Assembly: GCF_030815985.1 (NCBI RefSeq)
Contig: NZ_JAUSXM010000001.1
Location: forward strand, 1,984,001-2,048,000
Direction of reading: 5' to 3'
Source of the DNA: Paenibacillus sp. W2I17
Lineage (GTDB): Bacteria > Bacillota > Bacilli > Paenibacillales > Paenibacillaceae
DNA length: 64,000 nucleotides
The position numbers and the translations under genes were made by a program. Under the pieces are notes generated by a model, which was not told the origin of the DNA, searched no databases, and saw only the letters and a list, made by a program, of their open reading frames with translations. Numbering within the stretch: the first letter of the stretch is position 1; each line of letters opens with the position of its first letter. This document shows, piece after piece, positions 1-7,805 of the stretch.

Positions 1-457
1 CTGTTATTGTAAACGCAGCATTAGCATCGAATCGCTGGCTCCGAATGCGAAGTCGTTCACGCAAATCATTAGGATGAACTTTCAAATAAACCAGTTTCCA
101 CTCTCCTCCTCCATCTTCAATTAGCTTCTTATATTCATTTCGTCTCTTCTGCTGCCAAAAACTGAAATCAATAACCACATTGCGCTTTTCATTCAAAAGA
201 TGTACTAGTTCATTACGCAGCTTTAACTCGGCTTTAATTTTTAGTTGCTCATAGATTTCAACTGGATAATCAATTCCGTAACGACCATTTGTAGCCCAAA
301 TTTCTTCATCAATAGAGAGACGTACAAAGCCCCTCTGCTCTAATCGTTGAGCAAATGTTGTTTTTCCCGATCCAGCCACACCACACATCATAACTACTAA
401 TGGAACGGAAACATCAACTTGATAGATAAAATCGTCTATTTCATGATTATTACGCAC
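1..457 (-). CDS. P-loop kinase / AAA_33-type ATPase, 3' end outside window
   Basis: I translated this by hand: GTG start at 457 with AAAGGAG about 7 nt upstream. The 152 visible residues carry a Walker A motif (GVAGSGKTT, about residues 28-36), then a segment typical of small-molecule or polynucleotide kinases of the AAA_33/zeta-toxin-like group (SIDEEIW, VVIDFSFW). The substrate cannot be told. It is the last visible gene of the cassette-like array, and its upstream palindromic element lies at 556-677. The unit starts at the TTAC/GTAA boundary near 563. The gene runs off the left edge, so its own downstream element is not visible. Zeta-type toxins, chloramphenicol-phosphotransferase-like enzymes and predicted kinases remain alternatives. 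Confidence 0.75.
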   Translation of the reverse strand, partial: MRNNHEIDDFIYQVDVSVPLVVMMCGVAGSGKTTFAQRLEQRGFVRLSIDEEIWATNGRYGIDYPVEIYEQLKIKAELKLRNELVHLLNEKRNVVIDFSFWQQKRRNEYKKLIEDGGGEWKLVYLKVHPNDLRERLRIRSQRFDANAAFTIT

Positions 458-555
458 TCAAATTCTCCTTTCATCTTTGAGTAAGGTTAATATTCTCTGG
501 AGTCTCCATTATGTCTCTTAATAGAAATTTGTATTTTTCTTATTTACGCTGATTT

Positions 556-677
556 CCGATTACGTTCCTGTATTCATGAACCCCGAAGGGGTTGTCTGCT
601 GATATTCCTCTTCGAAATCCTTCCAGCAGATCAAGGCTCCGTCAGGAGCCGCTGCGTGAATATCATGTTATATGATG
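556..677 (-). repeat. attC-like palindromic element A (between HAD gene and kinase gene)
   Basis: On the gene strand the element opens with CATATAAC, then ATGATATTCACG, and closes with TGAATACAGGAACGTAATC. The inner arms TATTCA/TGAATA pair. Inside are hairpins AACCCC-gaa-GGGGTT and GGCTCC-gtca-GGAGCC, plus a nested CTGCTG/CAGCAG pair. The same outer sequence recurs at 1431-1606, 2358-2463 and 3047-3153. The boundary G-TAATC (normally G-TTA) is degenerate on the kinase side. Confidence 0.7.
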
Positions 678-727
678 TCAGCGTCTTCTTCGAAAATACT
701 TACACAAATATTCCACTTCCCATGATG

Positions 728-1372
728 TTAAATATATTTTTTCAATTCAAATAAATCATTAATAATATAATCCGCTTGTTTAAGCTCCCATTCTTGGGCA
801 AAGTCAAATCGACAACCAAAAGCCTTCAATCCATTGTTTTTTGCTGCATTGATATCAGAGATCCTGTCGCCAACTACAGCAGCATTGTTGATGTGATATT
901 TCATAAGGATGTATTTAACTAAGTCATCCTTATTCTGAGTCTCTATTTGCTGGATGCTAAAGGTTTCTGTCACCCAATTATTTAACTTGTAACAGTTAAC
1001 GATAGCATTGAGGTATTCGATTAGTCCATTACTTGCAATAAAAATTAAGCAGCCTTCCTGTTTTAAAAAATCAAAAACTTCTTTGACATGCGGATAAAGC
1101 GCACCTTTGCCATAATTAATATTTGCAATTAACTTCTCCAAGAAGATTTCGTCTACCATTCGTCTGGTTTCGTTTGAATGGTTCGGTAGTAACGTTTCCC
1201 AAACTACTGGTAGAGGAACTCCCATAATTTCACGATATTTTTGAGTTGGAGTCTCACTCGACCATTCATTACGAGACCTCAAGATAGAAAACGTTTCTTC
1301 TAACGATAACTCTAAGATTTTGTTTGTTTGAAATAGTGTACCATCCATATCGAAAATAACCGCTTCCAGCAT
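728..1372 (-). CDS. HAD-superfamily hydrolase (phosphoglycolate-phosphatase-like)
   Basis: 214 residues with the three HAD motifs in order. Motif I is FDMDGTLF (residues 7-14), with the nucleophile and acid/base aspartates. Motif II is the Ser in FIASNG. The acidic motif is VVGDRISDINAAKNNG near the C-terminus. A helical cap lies between motifs I and II, as in subfamily IA. It probably dephosphorylates a small phosphorylated metabolite, but the substrate cannot be read from sequence. The gene is a single-gene unit flanked by palindromic elements A and B. The unit starts TTATAGTAAATCAGC, which partly mirrors the outer arm of its own downstream element (GTTATATGATGTCAGC), as expected for an integron-type cassette. 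Composition is AT-rich like the rest of the array. Confidence 0.85.
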   Translation of the reverse strand: MLEAVIFDMDGTLFQTNKILELSLEETFSILRSRNEWSSETPTQKYREIMGVPLPVVWETLLPNHSNETRRMVDEIFLEKLIANINYGKGALYPHVKEVFDFLKQEGCLIFIASNGLIEYLNAIVNCYKLNNWVTETFSIQQIETQNKDDLVKYILMKYHINNAAVVGDRISDINAAKNNGLKAFGCRFDFAQEWELKQADYIINDLFELKKYI

Positions 1373-1430
1373 GATTTCACTCCTATTCAGAGTTTGAATA
1401 ATTTATTTTGTATTTTTATACGCTGATTTA

Positions 1431-1606
1431 CTATAACGTTACTGTATCCACGACGACCACCGACTTAAGTCACGTTAGGGGCGACCGCGATTCGGTTAGT
1501 CGGTGCGGATGTGTCCGCCAGATTCCACTTCCCTACCAATTCCCTTCGGACTGAACGAGGGAGCGTCAGGACCCAAAGCTTGGATATAATGTTATCTGAC
1601 GTAAAC
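1431..1606 (-). repeat. attC-like palindromic element B (between ferritin-like gene and HAD gene)
   Basis: This is the longest of the four elements (~175 bp). Outer arm on the ferritin side, plus strand: GTTATCTGACGTAAAC (1591-1606), two bases from the stop codon. Boundary on the HAD side: CTATAACG (1431-1438). The conserved inner arms have changed together from TATTCA/TGAATA to TATCCA/TGGATA, so pairing is kept. The centre has its own inverted segments (CACCGACT...AGTCGGTG; GCGGA...TCCGC). Confidence 0.65.
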
Positions 1607-1608
1607 CT

Positions 1609-2328
1609 CTACTGTGAATTAGCTATAATCTTGTTCGTTAAGTTAAACACATGGCGGCATTCATAGTAATAACTTTTGAGTTTATATCCCCCAGCTTTAA
1701 ATACAGGCTTATGTTGATACCAAACTATAATTAGCGTTCCTTCAAAAAGAATTCTACGAAGGGTATAAACTATTCTGTTAAAGAAGACGTTTCTATTTTG
1801 AGCAAATTTATGAAGTGTTTCGGATTGAAACTGAACATGTTTATCTTCATCACTTAAAATCTGATTACATAAATCGATTAATACTTCTGACTTTGTAGAT
1901 TTTTGCAAAGCTTTATAGTACAACTTAGCAATGATCTCAGCGGTTAATAGAACAATGACTGATTGTTCTAAACTCGCATATCGACGTAATCTTCTAAATA
2001 CATTGTCCACCCAATGTCTACGAAGGAGTGGGATTCCCTGTACCTTCATAAATCTGCCTAGATCTCTAGCGTGCCTTTGTTCTTCTTTAATGAACTCTAT
2101 AAGCGCTTCATAGTAATCCTGATCTTGTGTCTGATGTACATATTCTTGTGCACGTTTAATTAGATATTTACCTTCAGAGTTTTCTCCTAATTGAAACTGT
2201 TGAATTGACTTAATGATTATTTCTCTTTCATTAGTTGTTAATTTATAGTTGTCATCCCAATGAATATATTTGAGATTTTGATTATTTCTTCGATAATATT
2301 GCACCCATTTCGAGAAAGTGATATTCAT
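1609..2328 (-). CDS. Ferritin-like di-iron-fold protein, function unknown
   Basis: 239 residues, mainly helical. Two ExxH-type motifs (E83-H86 in KEEQRHARDL and E161-H164 in SDEDKHVQF) and a lone Glu (E131, LTAEIIAKLYY) are spaced like the metal ligands of ferritin-like di-iron proteins. A fourth early Glu ligand is less obvious. It may bind two metal ions and act in oxidation or iron handling; that is inference from the fold pattern. Start chosen at ATG 2328, with AGGAGC about 8 nt upstream. The unit begins GTTATCTGACATAAAC at 2352-2367, which matches the arm of its own downstream element (GTTATCTGACGTAAAC) at 15 of 16 positions. That is the strongest cassette signature in the window. Confidence 0.7.
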   Translation of the reverse strand: MNITFSKWVQYYRRNNQNLKYIHWDDNYKLTTNEREIIIKSIQQFQLGENSEGKYLIKRAQEYVHQTQDQDYYEALIEFIKEEQRHARDLGRFMKVQGIPLLRRHWVDNVFRRLRRYASLEQSVIVLLTAEIIAKLYYKALQKSTKSEVLIDLCNQILSDEDKHVQFQSETLHKFAQNRNVFFNRIVYTLRRILFEGTLIIVWYQHKPVFKAGGYKLKSYYYECRHVFNLTNKIIANSQ

Positions 2329-2357
2329 TATTTGCTCCTAAAATGTAATAGGTTTAT

Positions 2358-2463
2358 GTCAGATAACGTTCCTGTATTTACGACTCAGCCCATGCTGAGT
2401 GTCCGGCCTATACTTGACCAAGGACGTATATCCGCAGCGTGAATATTATGTTAGGCGATGGGC
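2358..2463 (-). repeat. attC-like palindromic element C (between 2481 gene and ferritin-like gene)
   Basis: On the gene strand it begins GCCTAAC, which fits the integron R'' consensus RYYYAAC, then ATAATATTCACGCTGCGG. It ends CGTAAATACAGGAACGTTATCT. The inner arms TATTCACG/CGTAAATA pair with one wobble. One clean hairpin, CTCAGC-ccat-GCTGAG, is inside; a second (CCGG...) has decayed relative to element D. Confidence 0.75.
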
Positions 2464-2480
2464 TTTCTTCTTTGTATAAT

Positions 2481-3020
2481 CTACGAAGATCTATTTTTCT
2501 CTTTAATAACAAATTGTTTGAAGTAATCTTTAAATATCTCGTATAGTGCCTGTATTTCTTTAATTTCTTTAAGGAATTTATTCTGTATCTCTTCTTTTTG
2601 TTTATCTTCCAGCTCTATATTGAATTCAGAGTTTTCGTACTCACTTAATAAATCATAGAAATATTCACAGGGTTCTTTTACTGCTTCACAGTTGTCGGCA
2701 TACTCTCCAGATATAAACAGAAAACTAGCCCAAGATATCTCTCTTCTGTCGTACTTCAAATATAAACAAGCAATGTATTGGTCAAAAAGTTCACTATTGT
2801 AAGGATCAATAAATGGATCTGAATTAATATATTTATCGACTATTTCAATAGCACGTCCTTGAAAACGTACCGTTGCTAATTCAATAATCCAATACGGTGG
2901 TTTGGAATATTCATCGATTATGTGATCACAAAACAACTGGAAGTGCTTGTACCAGATCAATTTACTATCAAGCATGATACTTAATTTACAAGCAAATTCT
3001 TTATTAGTTTCTAACTTCAT
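2481..3020 (-). CDS. Unknown cassette-borne protein, 179 aa
   Basis: I do not recognise this protein. It is acidic and probably soluble and helical, with no signal peptide or membrane segment. The middle is rich in Tyr, Trp and Phe (IDPYNSELFDQYIACLYLKYD) and the C-terminal third is a charged helix rich in Lys and Glu. ATG at 3020 has a GGAGG-type site about 6 nt upstream. It occupies its own unit between elements C and D. The unit starts GTTAGATGAAAGGC and its own downstream arm reads GTTAGGCGATGGGC. Size and acidity resemble immunity or antitoxin-like proteins, but nothing in the sequence proves that. Confidence 0.7.
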   Translation of the reverse strand: MKLETNKEFACKLSIMLDSKLIWYKHFQLFCDHIIDEYSKPPYWIIELATVRFQGRAIEIVDKYINSDPFIDPYNSELFDQYIACLYLKYDRREISWASFLFISGEYADNCEAVKEPCEYFYDLLSEYENSEFNIELEDKQKEEIQNKFLKEIKEIQALYEIFKDYFKQFVIKEKNRSS

Positions 3021-3046
3021 TGAAAACCTCCTGGCTTAAAGCCTTT

Positions 3047-3153
3047 CATCTAACGTTCCTGTATTCACGACTCAGCGTATGCTGAGTGTCCGGCGTATGC
3101 CGGACCCAGGACGAATGTTCGCAGCGTGAATATTATGTTATAGGATGTCAGCA
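3047..3153 (-). repeat. attC-like palindromic element D (between PLD gene and 2481 gene)
   Basis: This is the most regular copy. On the gene strand: CCTATAAC-ATAA-TATTCACG at one end and CGTGAATA-CAGGAAC-GTTAGAT at the other. TATTCACG/CGTGAATA is a perfect 8-bp pair, followed by an asymmetric unpaired stretch (4 against 7 nt) and then an outer pair. The final GTTAGAT fits the integron R' consensus GTTRRRY. Inside are two perfect hairpins, CTCAGC-gtat-GCTGAG and TCCGGC-gtat-GCCGGA. Confidence 0.8.
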
Positions 3154-3193
3154 CTTCATTGAAATACTCCCAAGAATCTAAAATCTTAATTCA

Positions 3194-4024
3194 CTAAATG
3201 TTATTAATCTTTTTCATCATTTCTACTCTGCCAATACTCTTATATTGCTCATTAATAAAAGAAATCACCTCATTTAAATATACAAATATTTCATTAAGAT
3301 ATAATTGGAAATCATTAAAAGTTGTATCATCAGGTACTACTTTTTGCTCGTAAATTTGCAGATATAATGACCACCAGTCAAATTTTCTTGGAACTGGATA
3401 ACCGATTTTTTCCAAGTCCTTTTCTAAACCGTCCAAAAATCTCAATTGGGGTATATTCCCTAAGTACAAATCATCTTTTTTCTCGACTGTGATCATATAT
3501 TCGACTGCTTCCAAAATACTTGTCAAATAATCGAACGGATCAAAACATTCTGGGACATTTGTGAATTCACTCTTATCGAGTAATTCTCTACAATAAAAGC
3601 TCTTTATTTCAGAGACAATATTTTCATCTTCAAAAATAACACCGCTCTCATAATTGTTATTACTTCCAAAACTGAAGTTAGCAGAACCAATATAAGCAAA
3701 ATTATCAGTAATAAAAAGCTTTGAATGGTTAGTTATAAGTTCAGCACACAGCACAAAATTTTTGAATATATCTTCTATCTCCAGTTTATCTTCAGAAGAA
3801 AATGTTCTTTTAGCGTATAGTAAATTAATATCAACTCCTGAGTTTGCTATGTCAGCTAACTTTCTATAAAAGCTTCTTTCATATTTATTTTCAAAATTAA
3901 AATTATACGTTGCTATATATATATTTTTTGTGTTTGTTAAACGGCTATTCAGTAATTCAGTCCAGAAATCAGATTCTTTAAAAAAAATCACTTTACCTTG
4001 TGAAAATAAAATTTCCTTTTGCAT
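3194..4024 (-). CDS. Phospholipase-D-like (single HKD) domain protein
   Basis: 276 residues. The PLD motif is complete: H100-S-K102, D107, then G113-S114-A-N116 (HSKLFITDNFAYIGSAN), followed by a downstream Glu (NYESGV). One HKD motif per chain is typical of the Nuc/BfiI-type nucleases and PLDc_2 proteins, which dimerise to form one active site. DNA or phospholipid cleavage, or a defence role, are possible; the C-terminal ~130 residues have no domain I recognise. ATG at 4024 has AAGGAG 6-7 nt upstream. It is the first unit of the cassette-like array: the unit boundary is at 4100/4101 and no element lies upstream. Confidence 0.75.
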   Translation of the reverse strand: MQKEILFSQGKVIFFKESDFWTELLNSRLTNTKNIYIATYNFNFENKYERSFYRKLADIANSGVDINLLYAKRTFSSEDKLEIEDIFKNFVLCAELITNHSKLFITDNFAYIGSANFSFGSNNNYESGVIFEDENIVSEIKSFYCRELLDKSEFTNVPECFDPFDYLTSILEAVEYMITVEKKDDLYLGNIPQLRFLDGLEKDLEKIGYPVPRKFDWWSLYLQIYEQKVVPDDTTFNDFQLYLNEIFVYLNEVISFINEQYKSIGRVEMMKKINNI

Positions 4025-4084
4025 GTTTATCTCCTTATACTTTTGTTATAAATCATTTTCTAGGTTAAATAGTTTTTAAGATCT

Positions 4085-4101
4085 TGCTGATTTCCTATAA
4101 A
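4085..4101 (-). other. Boundary of cassette-like array (attI-like junction candidate)
   Basis: Plus-strand TGCTGATTTCCTATAA here reads TTATAGGAAATCAGCA on the gene strand. It matches the outer arm of the PLD unit's own downstream element, GTTATAGGATGTCAGCA (3137-3153), at 14 of 17 positions. No palindromic element lies beyond 4101, so this is where the array meets ordinary chromosome. The base before TTATAGG is T rather than the G expected of an integron junction. Confidence 0.5.
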
Positions 4102-4202
4102 ATCATATATACGAACTCCGTAAATACCTCTCTTTTCAAACAATATCCAAACTACTTATAATATAACCCATATTAATCCATCTGCGAAGTCACGAACATA
4201 CT

Positions 4203-4284
4203 CAAAAAAAGCAGCCCCAGTGCGAACTGCTCCATTCGTTAGAAAAGACTAACCTGATGGATGCAGTTTAACATTTGGGCTGCT
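4203..4284 (-). terminator. Terminator of the isomerase/dehydrogenase operon
   Basis: On the minus strand AGCAGCCC (from 4284) pairs with GGGCTGCT, followed by a run of seven Ts. Additional pairing GCAGTT/AACTGC lies inside. It sits 67 nt after the stop of the 4351 gene. The stretch 4101-4202 between it and the array holds no gene I can support. Confidence 0.8.
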
Positions 4285-4350
4285 CTTTCTTCGCTCAACT
4301 TTACTAATAACCTTTAGTGATTAACTTTTGCTCTCCTTCACCTAAAACAT

Positions 4351-5448
4351 TTACTTCGCTCCGCTACTCCACACCACGCGCTCGCTCATCGCTTTATGCT
4401 GTGCAATCAGACAGAGTTCTGCCGCTTTGAACGCATGCTCTTGTGTCATCGCTGTCTCGGTGCGATCCAGACAATCGCGAATGAGCTGACCGAAGAACGG
4501 GTACCCGACCTTGCCTTTTACATTGTAGCGGTACTCTCCTTCATGATTGACCAGGTACACCTGATCCCCCTGAGGTTCCCTTGCGATGTCGATATACTTC
4601 CGCAGCTCGATATAACCGTCCGTTCCCAGAATAACTGTACGCCCATCGCCCCATGTGCCCAGACCATCCGGTGTGAACCAGTCCACTCGGAAGTAACCGG
4701 AGGCTCCATTATCACCAATTAGAGAAGCTTCGCCGAAGTCTTCCAATTCCGGGAACTGTGGGTGATTGAAGTTATGCACACGACTGAACCCTACCTCAGC
4801 GTCTGTACATGATGCAAACGTCAGAAATTGTTCGATCTGGTGACTCCCGATATCACATAGAATGCCGCCATACTGCTCATGCTTGAAGAACCAGTCGGGT
4901 CTTCCTCCAGCATTCAGGCGATGCGGGCCTGTACCCATAACTTGCACTACTTTGCCGATTGCCCCTTGTTCAATGAGCTGTCCCGCATAGATCGCACTTT
5001 CTACATGCAGTCGTTCACTGTAATACACCATGTACTTTTTGCCCGTTCGCTTCACTTCTTCTCGTGCAAGCTTTAATTGCTCCAGCGTGGTAAACGGTGC
5101 TTTGTCTGTAAAATAGTCCTTGCCTGCGGCCAGAACTCTCATGCCAAGCGGTGCACGATCTGAAGTGATCGCTGCACTTGCCACCAATAACACCTCATCA
5201 TCTGCAAGCACCTCTGCTTCAGATCCAGCGACTTGAGCCTGTGGGAACTGCTTCTGAAATGCCGCTACCTTCGCCGGGTCTGGATCATACACCCACTTGA
5301 GGGTAGCTCCAGCCTCCAACAATCCCCCAACCATGCCGTAGATGTGTCCATGATCCAGCGCAACAGCAGCAATAGTGAACTCACCCGGAACACATACGAC
5401 CTCTTTTGTGACACTTTTTGGTGCATAGAACATTCCATCTTTAGCCAT
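4351..5448 (-). CDS. Gfo/Idh/MocA-family NAD(P)-dependent oxidoreductase
   Basis: 365 residues. The N-terminal Rossmann domain lacks a textbook GxGxxG and instead has a VALDHGHIYGMV stretch. The C-terminal Gfo/Idh/MocA alpha/beta domain contains GGILCDIGSHQIEQFL, where the His is the usual general base. The expected lysine region appears as DKAPFTT rather than EKP. It probably oxidises a sugar or polyol hydroxyl group. It is the third gene of a minus-strand operon with the isomerase (6676) and another dehydrogenase (5507), 58 nt from the latter. ATG at 5448 is preceded by AAGGATGGGATGAC. The missing standard glycine motif is worth noting but occurs in distant family members. Confidence 0.85.
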   Translation of the reverse strand: MAKDGMFYAPKSVTKEVVCVPGEFTIAAVALDHGHIYGMVGGLLEAGATLKWVYDPDPAKVAAFQKQFPQAQVAGSEAEVLADDEVLLVASAAITSDRAPLGMRVLAAGKDYFTDKAPFTTLEQLKLAREEVKRTGKKYMVYYSERLHVESAIYAGQLIEQGAIGKVVQVMGTGPHRLNAGGRPDWFFKHEQYGGILCDIGSHQIEQFLTFASCTDAEVGFSRVHNFNHPQFPELEDFGEASLIGDNGASGYFRVDWFTPDGLGTWGDGRTVILGTDGYIELRKYIDIAREPQGDQVYLVNHEGEYRYNVKGKVGYPFFGQLIRDCLDRTETAMTQEHAFKAAELCLIAQHKAMSERVVWSSGAK

Positions 5449-5506
5449 GTCATCCCATCCTTATTATAAAATGTTGATTACAATGAACTCGTCTTATATA
5501 TCATCT

Positions 5507-6679
5507 TCATTTAAACGTCTGACTCAAATCAGCAGGTTGACTGCCACTGAATGCCTTGTCTTTCTTCGTCGTTGAACCAGCAATGCGTTCCTGCAGTTGC
5601 TCGTAGAACAGATCCTCATCGATCGGCAGATCCACCCAGTTATCCGTCCAGGTGGACAGCAACATAGCGTTCGACAATGTTAATCCGTGTATACCATCCT
5701 CACCGGGAGCAATGAGTGGTGCGCCTGTACGAATCGAGTCAACCCAGTTACGAATCAGACCCGGGTGACCCGTTTCCACACCTGTAATCGGAATCTCGCA
5801 TTTCCAACATTCTGGCTGTCCAAAACCTCCGGTAAACCGCTGATTGAATTCAGGCTCAGATTCCCGAAGTCGCCAGAACGTAAGTTTTCCGTCTTCGATC
5901 ACGATTTTACCTCGGTCTCCGTTGACCTCAAATCGGTTCGTACCCGGTGCTTCGCCAGTAGTCGTTACAAAGACACCTGTTGCTCCGTTTTCATACTCAA
6001 CATAAGCTGTTACATCATCTTCCACTTCAATATTCCGATACTTGCCAAACGAACAGAAAGCACGCATTCGTACCGGCATCATGCCGATGGTCCACTGCCA
6101 CAGATCCAGTTGATGCGGGTCCTGGTTAATCAGTACACCGCCACCTTCCCCTGCCCAAGTTGCCCGCCAGCCGCCGGAATCATAGTAACTTTGGGATCGG
6201 TACCAGTTCGTAATAATCCAATTGGTACGCCGTACCTCGCCCAGTTCTCCCGAAGCGATTAAGTCTCTAAGCTTAATGTAGAGTGGGTTGGTCCGCTGGT
6301 TGTACATCATGGAAAAGACTTTACCGCTGGCTGCGGCTGCTTCATTCATCTTGCGTACCTGTTTTGTATACACACCGGCCGGCTTCTCGATCATGACATG
6401 CAAGCCATGCTGGAACGCCTGAATGGCTTGTTCCGGATGATCATAATGCGGCGTTGCAATAATGACTGCATCAATCGTACCCGAAGCCATCATCTGCTCA
6501 GCATCCTGCCAATAGGTGACCGTTGCCGGAAGATGACTGGATACCCAGCTCTCCATCTCTCTTCTTACATCACATACGGCGACCAGCTCTGCACCGGGTA
6601 CTTCTCCAGCCACCAACGTTCTGGCATGTGCTGCTCCCATGTTTCCTATACCAATAACCGCTACTCGTACGATACTCAT
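5507..6679 (-). CDS. Gfo/Idh/MocA-family oxidoreductase
   Basis: 390 residues. It has a classic Rossmann fingerprint GIGNMGAAHA (residues 11-20), the catalytic lysine in MIEKPAGVYT, and GGGVLINQDPHQLDLWQW with the family His near residue 190. Residues after ~365 form a polar tail (TTKKDKAFSGSQ) with no domain. It overlaps the upstream isomerase gene by ATGA (6676-6679), so the two are translationally coupled, and GGAGGAG sits 5 nt before its ATG. With the isomerase it suggests a short route for a cyclitol or sugar acid, in the style of inositol catabolism. No transporter or sugar kinase is next to it, so the substrate stays open. Confidence 0.9.
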   Translation of the reverse strand: MSIVRVAVIGIGNMGAAHARTLVAGEVPGAELVAVCDVRREMESWVSSHLPATVTYWQDAEQMMASGTIDAVIIATPHYDHPEQAIQAFQHGLHVMIEKPAGVYTKQVRKMNEAAAASGKVFSMMYNQRTNPLYIKLRDLIASGELGEVRRTNWIITNWYRSQSYYDSGGWRATWAGEGGGVLINQDPHQLDLWQWTIGMMPVRMRAFCSFGKYRNIEVEDDVTAYVEYENGATGVFVTTTGEAPGTNRFEVNGDRGKIVIEDGKLTFWRLRESEPEFNQRFTGGFGQPECWKCEIPITGVETGHPGLIRNWVDSIRTGAPLIAPGEDGIHGLTLSNAMLLSTWTDNWVDLPIDEDLFYEQLQERIAGSTTKKDKAFSGSQPADLSQTFK

Positions 6680-7593
6680 GACTGCTCCTCCTCGTCCACA
6701 CGACGCTCAATTTCGGCGAAAACGTCTGCAAAATGCTGTAACATCGCCTTGGATTCCAAGGCACCACTAAAGTCCTCAATTCCGTAGTATCCGTCATACC
6801 CAACGGCACGAAGATCCCGTACCATTTGTACCCAATCAACCATACCTTCAGTCAGCGGCGTCCAGTGACATTTCCAGGCTGTATTCAGAGCCACTCCGCT
6901 GCTCTTCTCAGTCACATTAGCCTTTTGCGAATCTTTCCCTTCTGCTTCAAACCACCCGGCATTTTTTACATGTACATGAGCCAGATAAGGCCCCAGCAAC
7001 TCAAGTCCCATTCGATGATTCTCATATCCTTCATGCACCATATTGCCTGGATCGTACAATACACCCACATGCTGCGGGTCCAGCGATTGCACAAGTCGAT
7101 AGGCCAGTGATGCCGTCGGTGCAATCGTCTGATGATGTGTCTCTACAATCGCCTTGATGTTGTACTGTTTGGCCAGATCTTGTACTTCACTCAGGTAATC
7201 AACGGCTTTACGATACAACTCAGGATAACTGGTCTTGCGATCATATCCAGGAACACCCACACGCATCATTGAAGCTCCTAACCCATCCGCAGCCTGAAAC
7301 GCCTGCTCGGTGGCCGACAGATCTCCATAGTTCAGATACGGTACAAGTGCAATGGATTTCCTGCCTTGCCCTAACGCTGCTTCACGAAAAACAGGAACCT
7401 GTTCCTGCCAGCGGCTCGGATCTACAGAACATCGATTATTTCTCCAGTAAGAAGGCTCTTCAGACATAGCATCTTCAGGAATTCCACGGAATCTCCACTC
7501 AATTCCATCAATCCCCGCTGCTGCCGCAGCCGATGCCAATTCTTCTGCATTCAGATCAGGGGTAGCCACGGTGAATACAGACAGTTTCATCAT
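6676..7593 (-). CDS. Sugar phosphate isomerase/epimerase (AP-endonuclease-2-like TIM barrel)
   Basis: 305 residues. It begins KLSVFTVATPDLNAEELASAAAAAGIDGIEWR, the usual first strand and helix of IolE/IolI/xylose-isomerase-like barrels. Probable metal ligands follow along the barrel: Glu in VETHHQT, Asp and His in LYDPGNMVHEG, His in AHVHVKNAGW, and Glu in YYGIEDFSG. It likely isomerises or dehydrates a keto-inositol or hexulose. It is first in the operon; ATG 7593 has AGGAG 8 nt upstream. A cre-like box (7608-7621) lies just before the ribosome site, so catabolite control is plausible. Confidence 0.88.
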   Translation of the reverse strand: MMKLSVFTVATPDLNAEELASAAAAAGIDGIEWRFRGIPEDAMSEEPSYWRNNRCSVDPSRWQEQVPVFREAALGQGRKSIALVPYLNYGDLSATEQAFQAADGLGASMMRVGVPGYDRKTSYPELYRKAVDYLSEVQDLAKQYNIKAIVETHHQTIAPTASLAYRLVQSLDPQHVGVLYDPGNMVHEGYENHRMGLELLGPYLAHVHVKNAGWFEAEGKDSQKANVTEKSSGVALNTAWKCHWTPLTEGMVDWVQMVRDLRAVGYDGYYGIEDFSGALESKAMLQHFADVFAEIERRVDEEEQS

Positions 7594-7607
7594 GATCCAT
7601 CTCCTTA

Positions 7608-7621
7608 TGTAAACGTATTCA
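7608..7621 (-). promoter_or_regulatory. cre-like CcpA site candidate
   Basis: TGTAAACGTATTCA fits the catabolite responsive element TGWAANCGNTNWCA at all fixed positions except one. It sits 15 nt upstream of the isomerase start codon, where bound CcpA would block transcription. Consensus match only. Confidence 0.35.
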
Positions 7622-7759
7622 TTTCATGTCGTAAAGGCATTGTATCACTCCATTGAACGTCACCATAGGGGAAAACGCCAACAGATGAATGACAGATAAC
7701 GAACAGAGCACATTCCCCATTCAGAGATAACTTCCAAGAGAATGATGTGATCAAAAATC

Positions 7760-7805
7760 AAAAAAGACATCCCTGGAACAGATTTCAATTCTGTTCAAAG
7801 ATGCC
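7760..7805 (-). terminator. Rho-independent terminator after the phosphodiesterase gene
   Basis: On the minus strand CATCTTTGAACAG pairs with CTGTTCCAGGGATG (one bulge), followed by TCTTTTTTG. Confidence 0.75.

Noticed and set aside
1..4101. Interpreting the array as a CRISPR or as tandem transposons
   Set aside because: Repeats are unique in length and centre, separated by genes of 0.5-0.8 kb, with no short spacers and no transposase. The own-end matching of units fits cassettes better than terminal inverted repeats of separate insertions.
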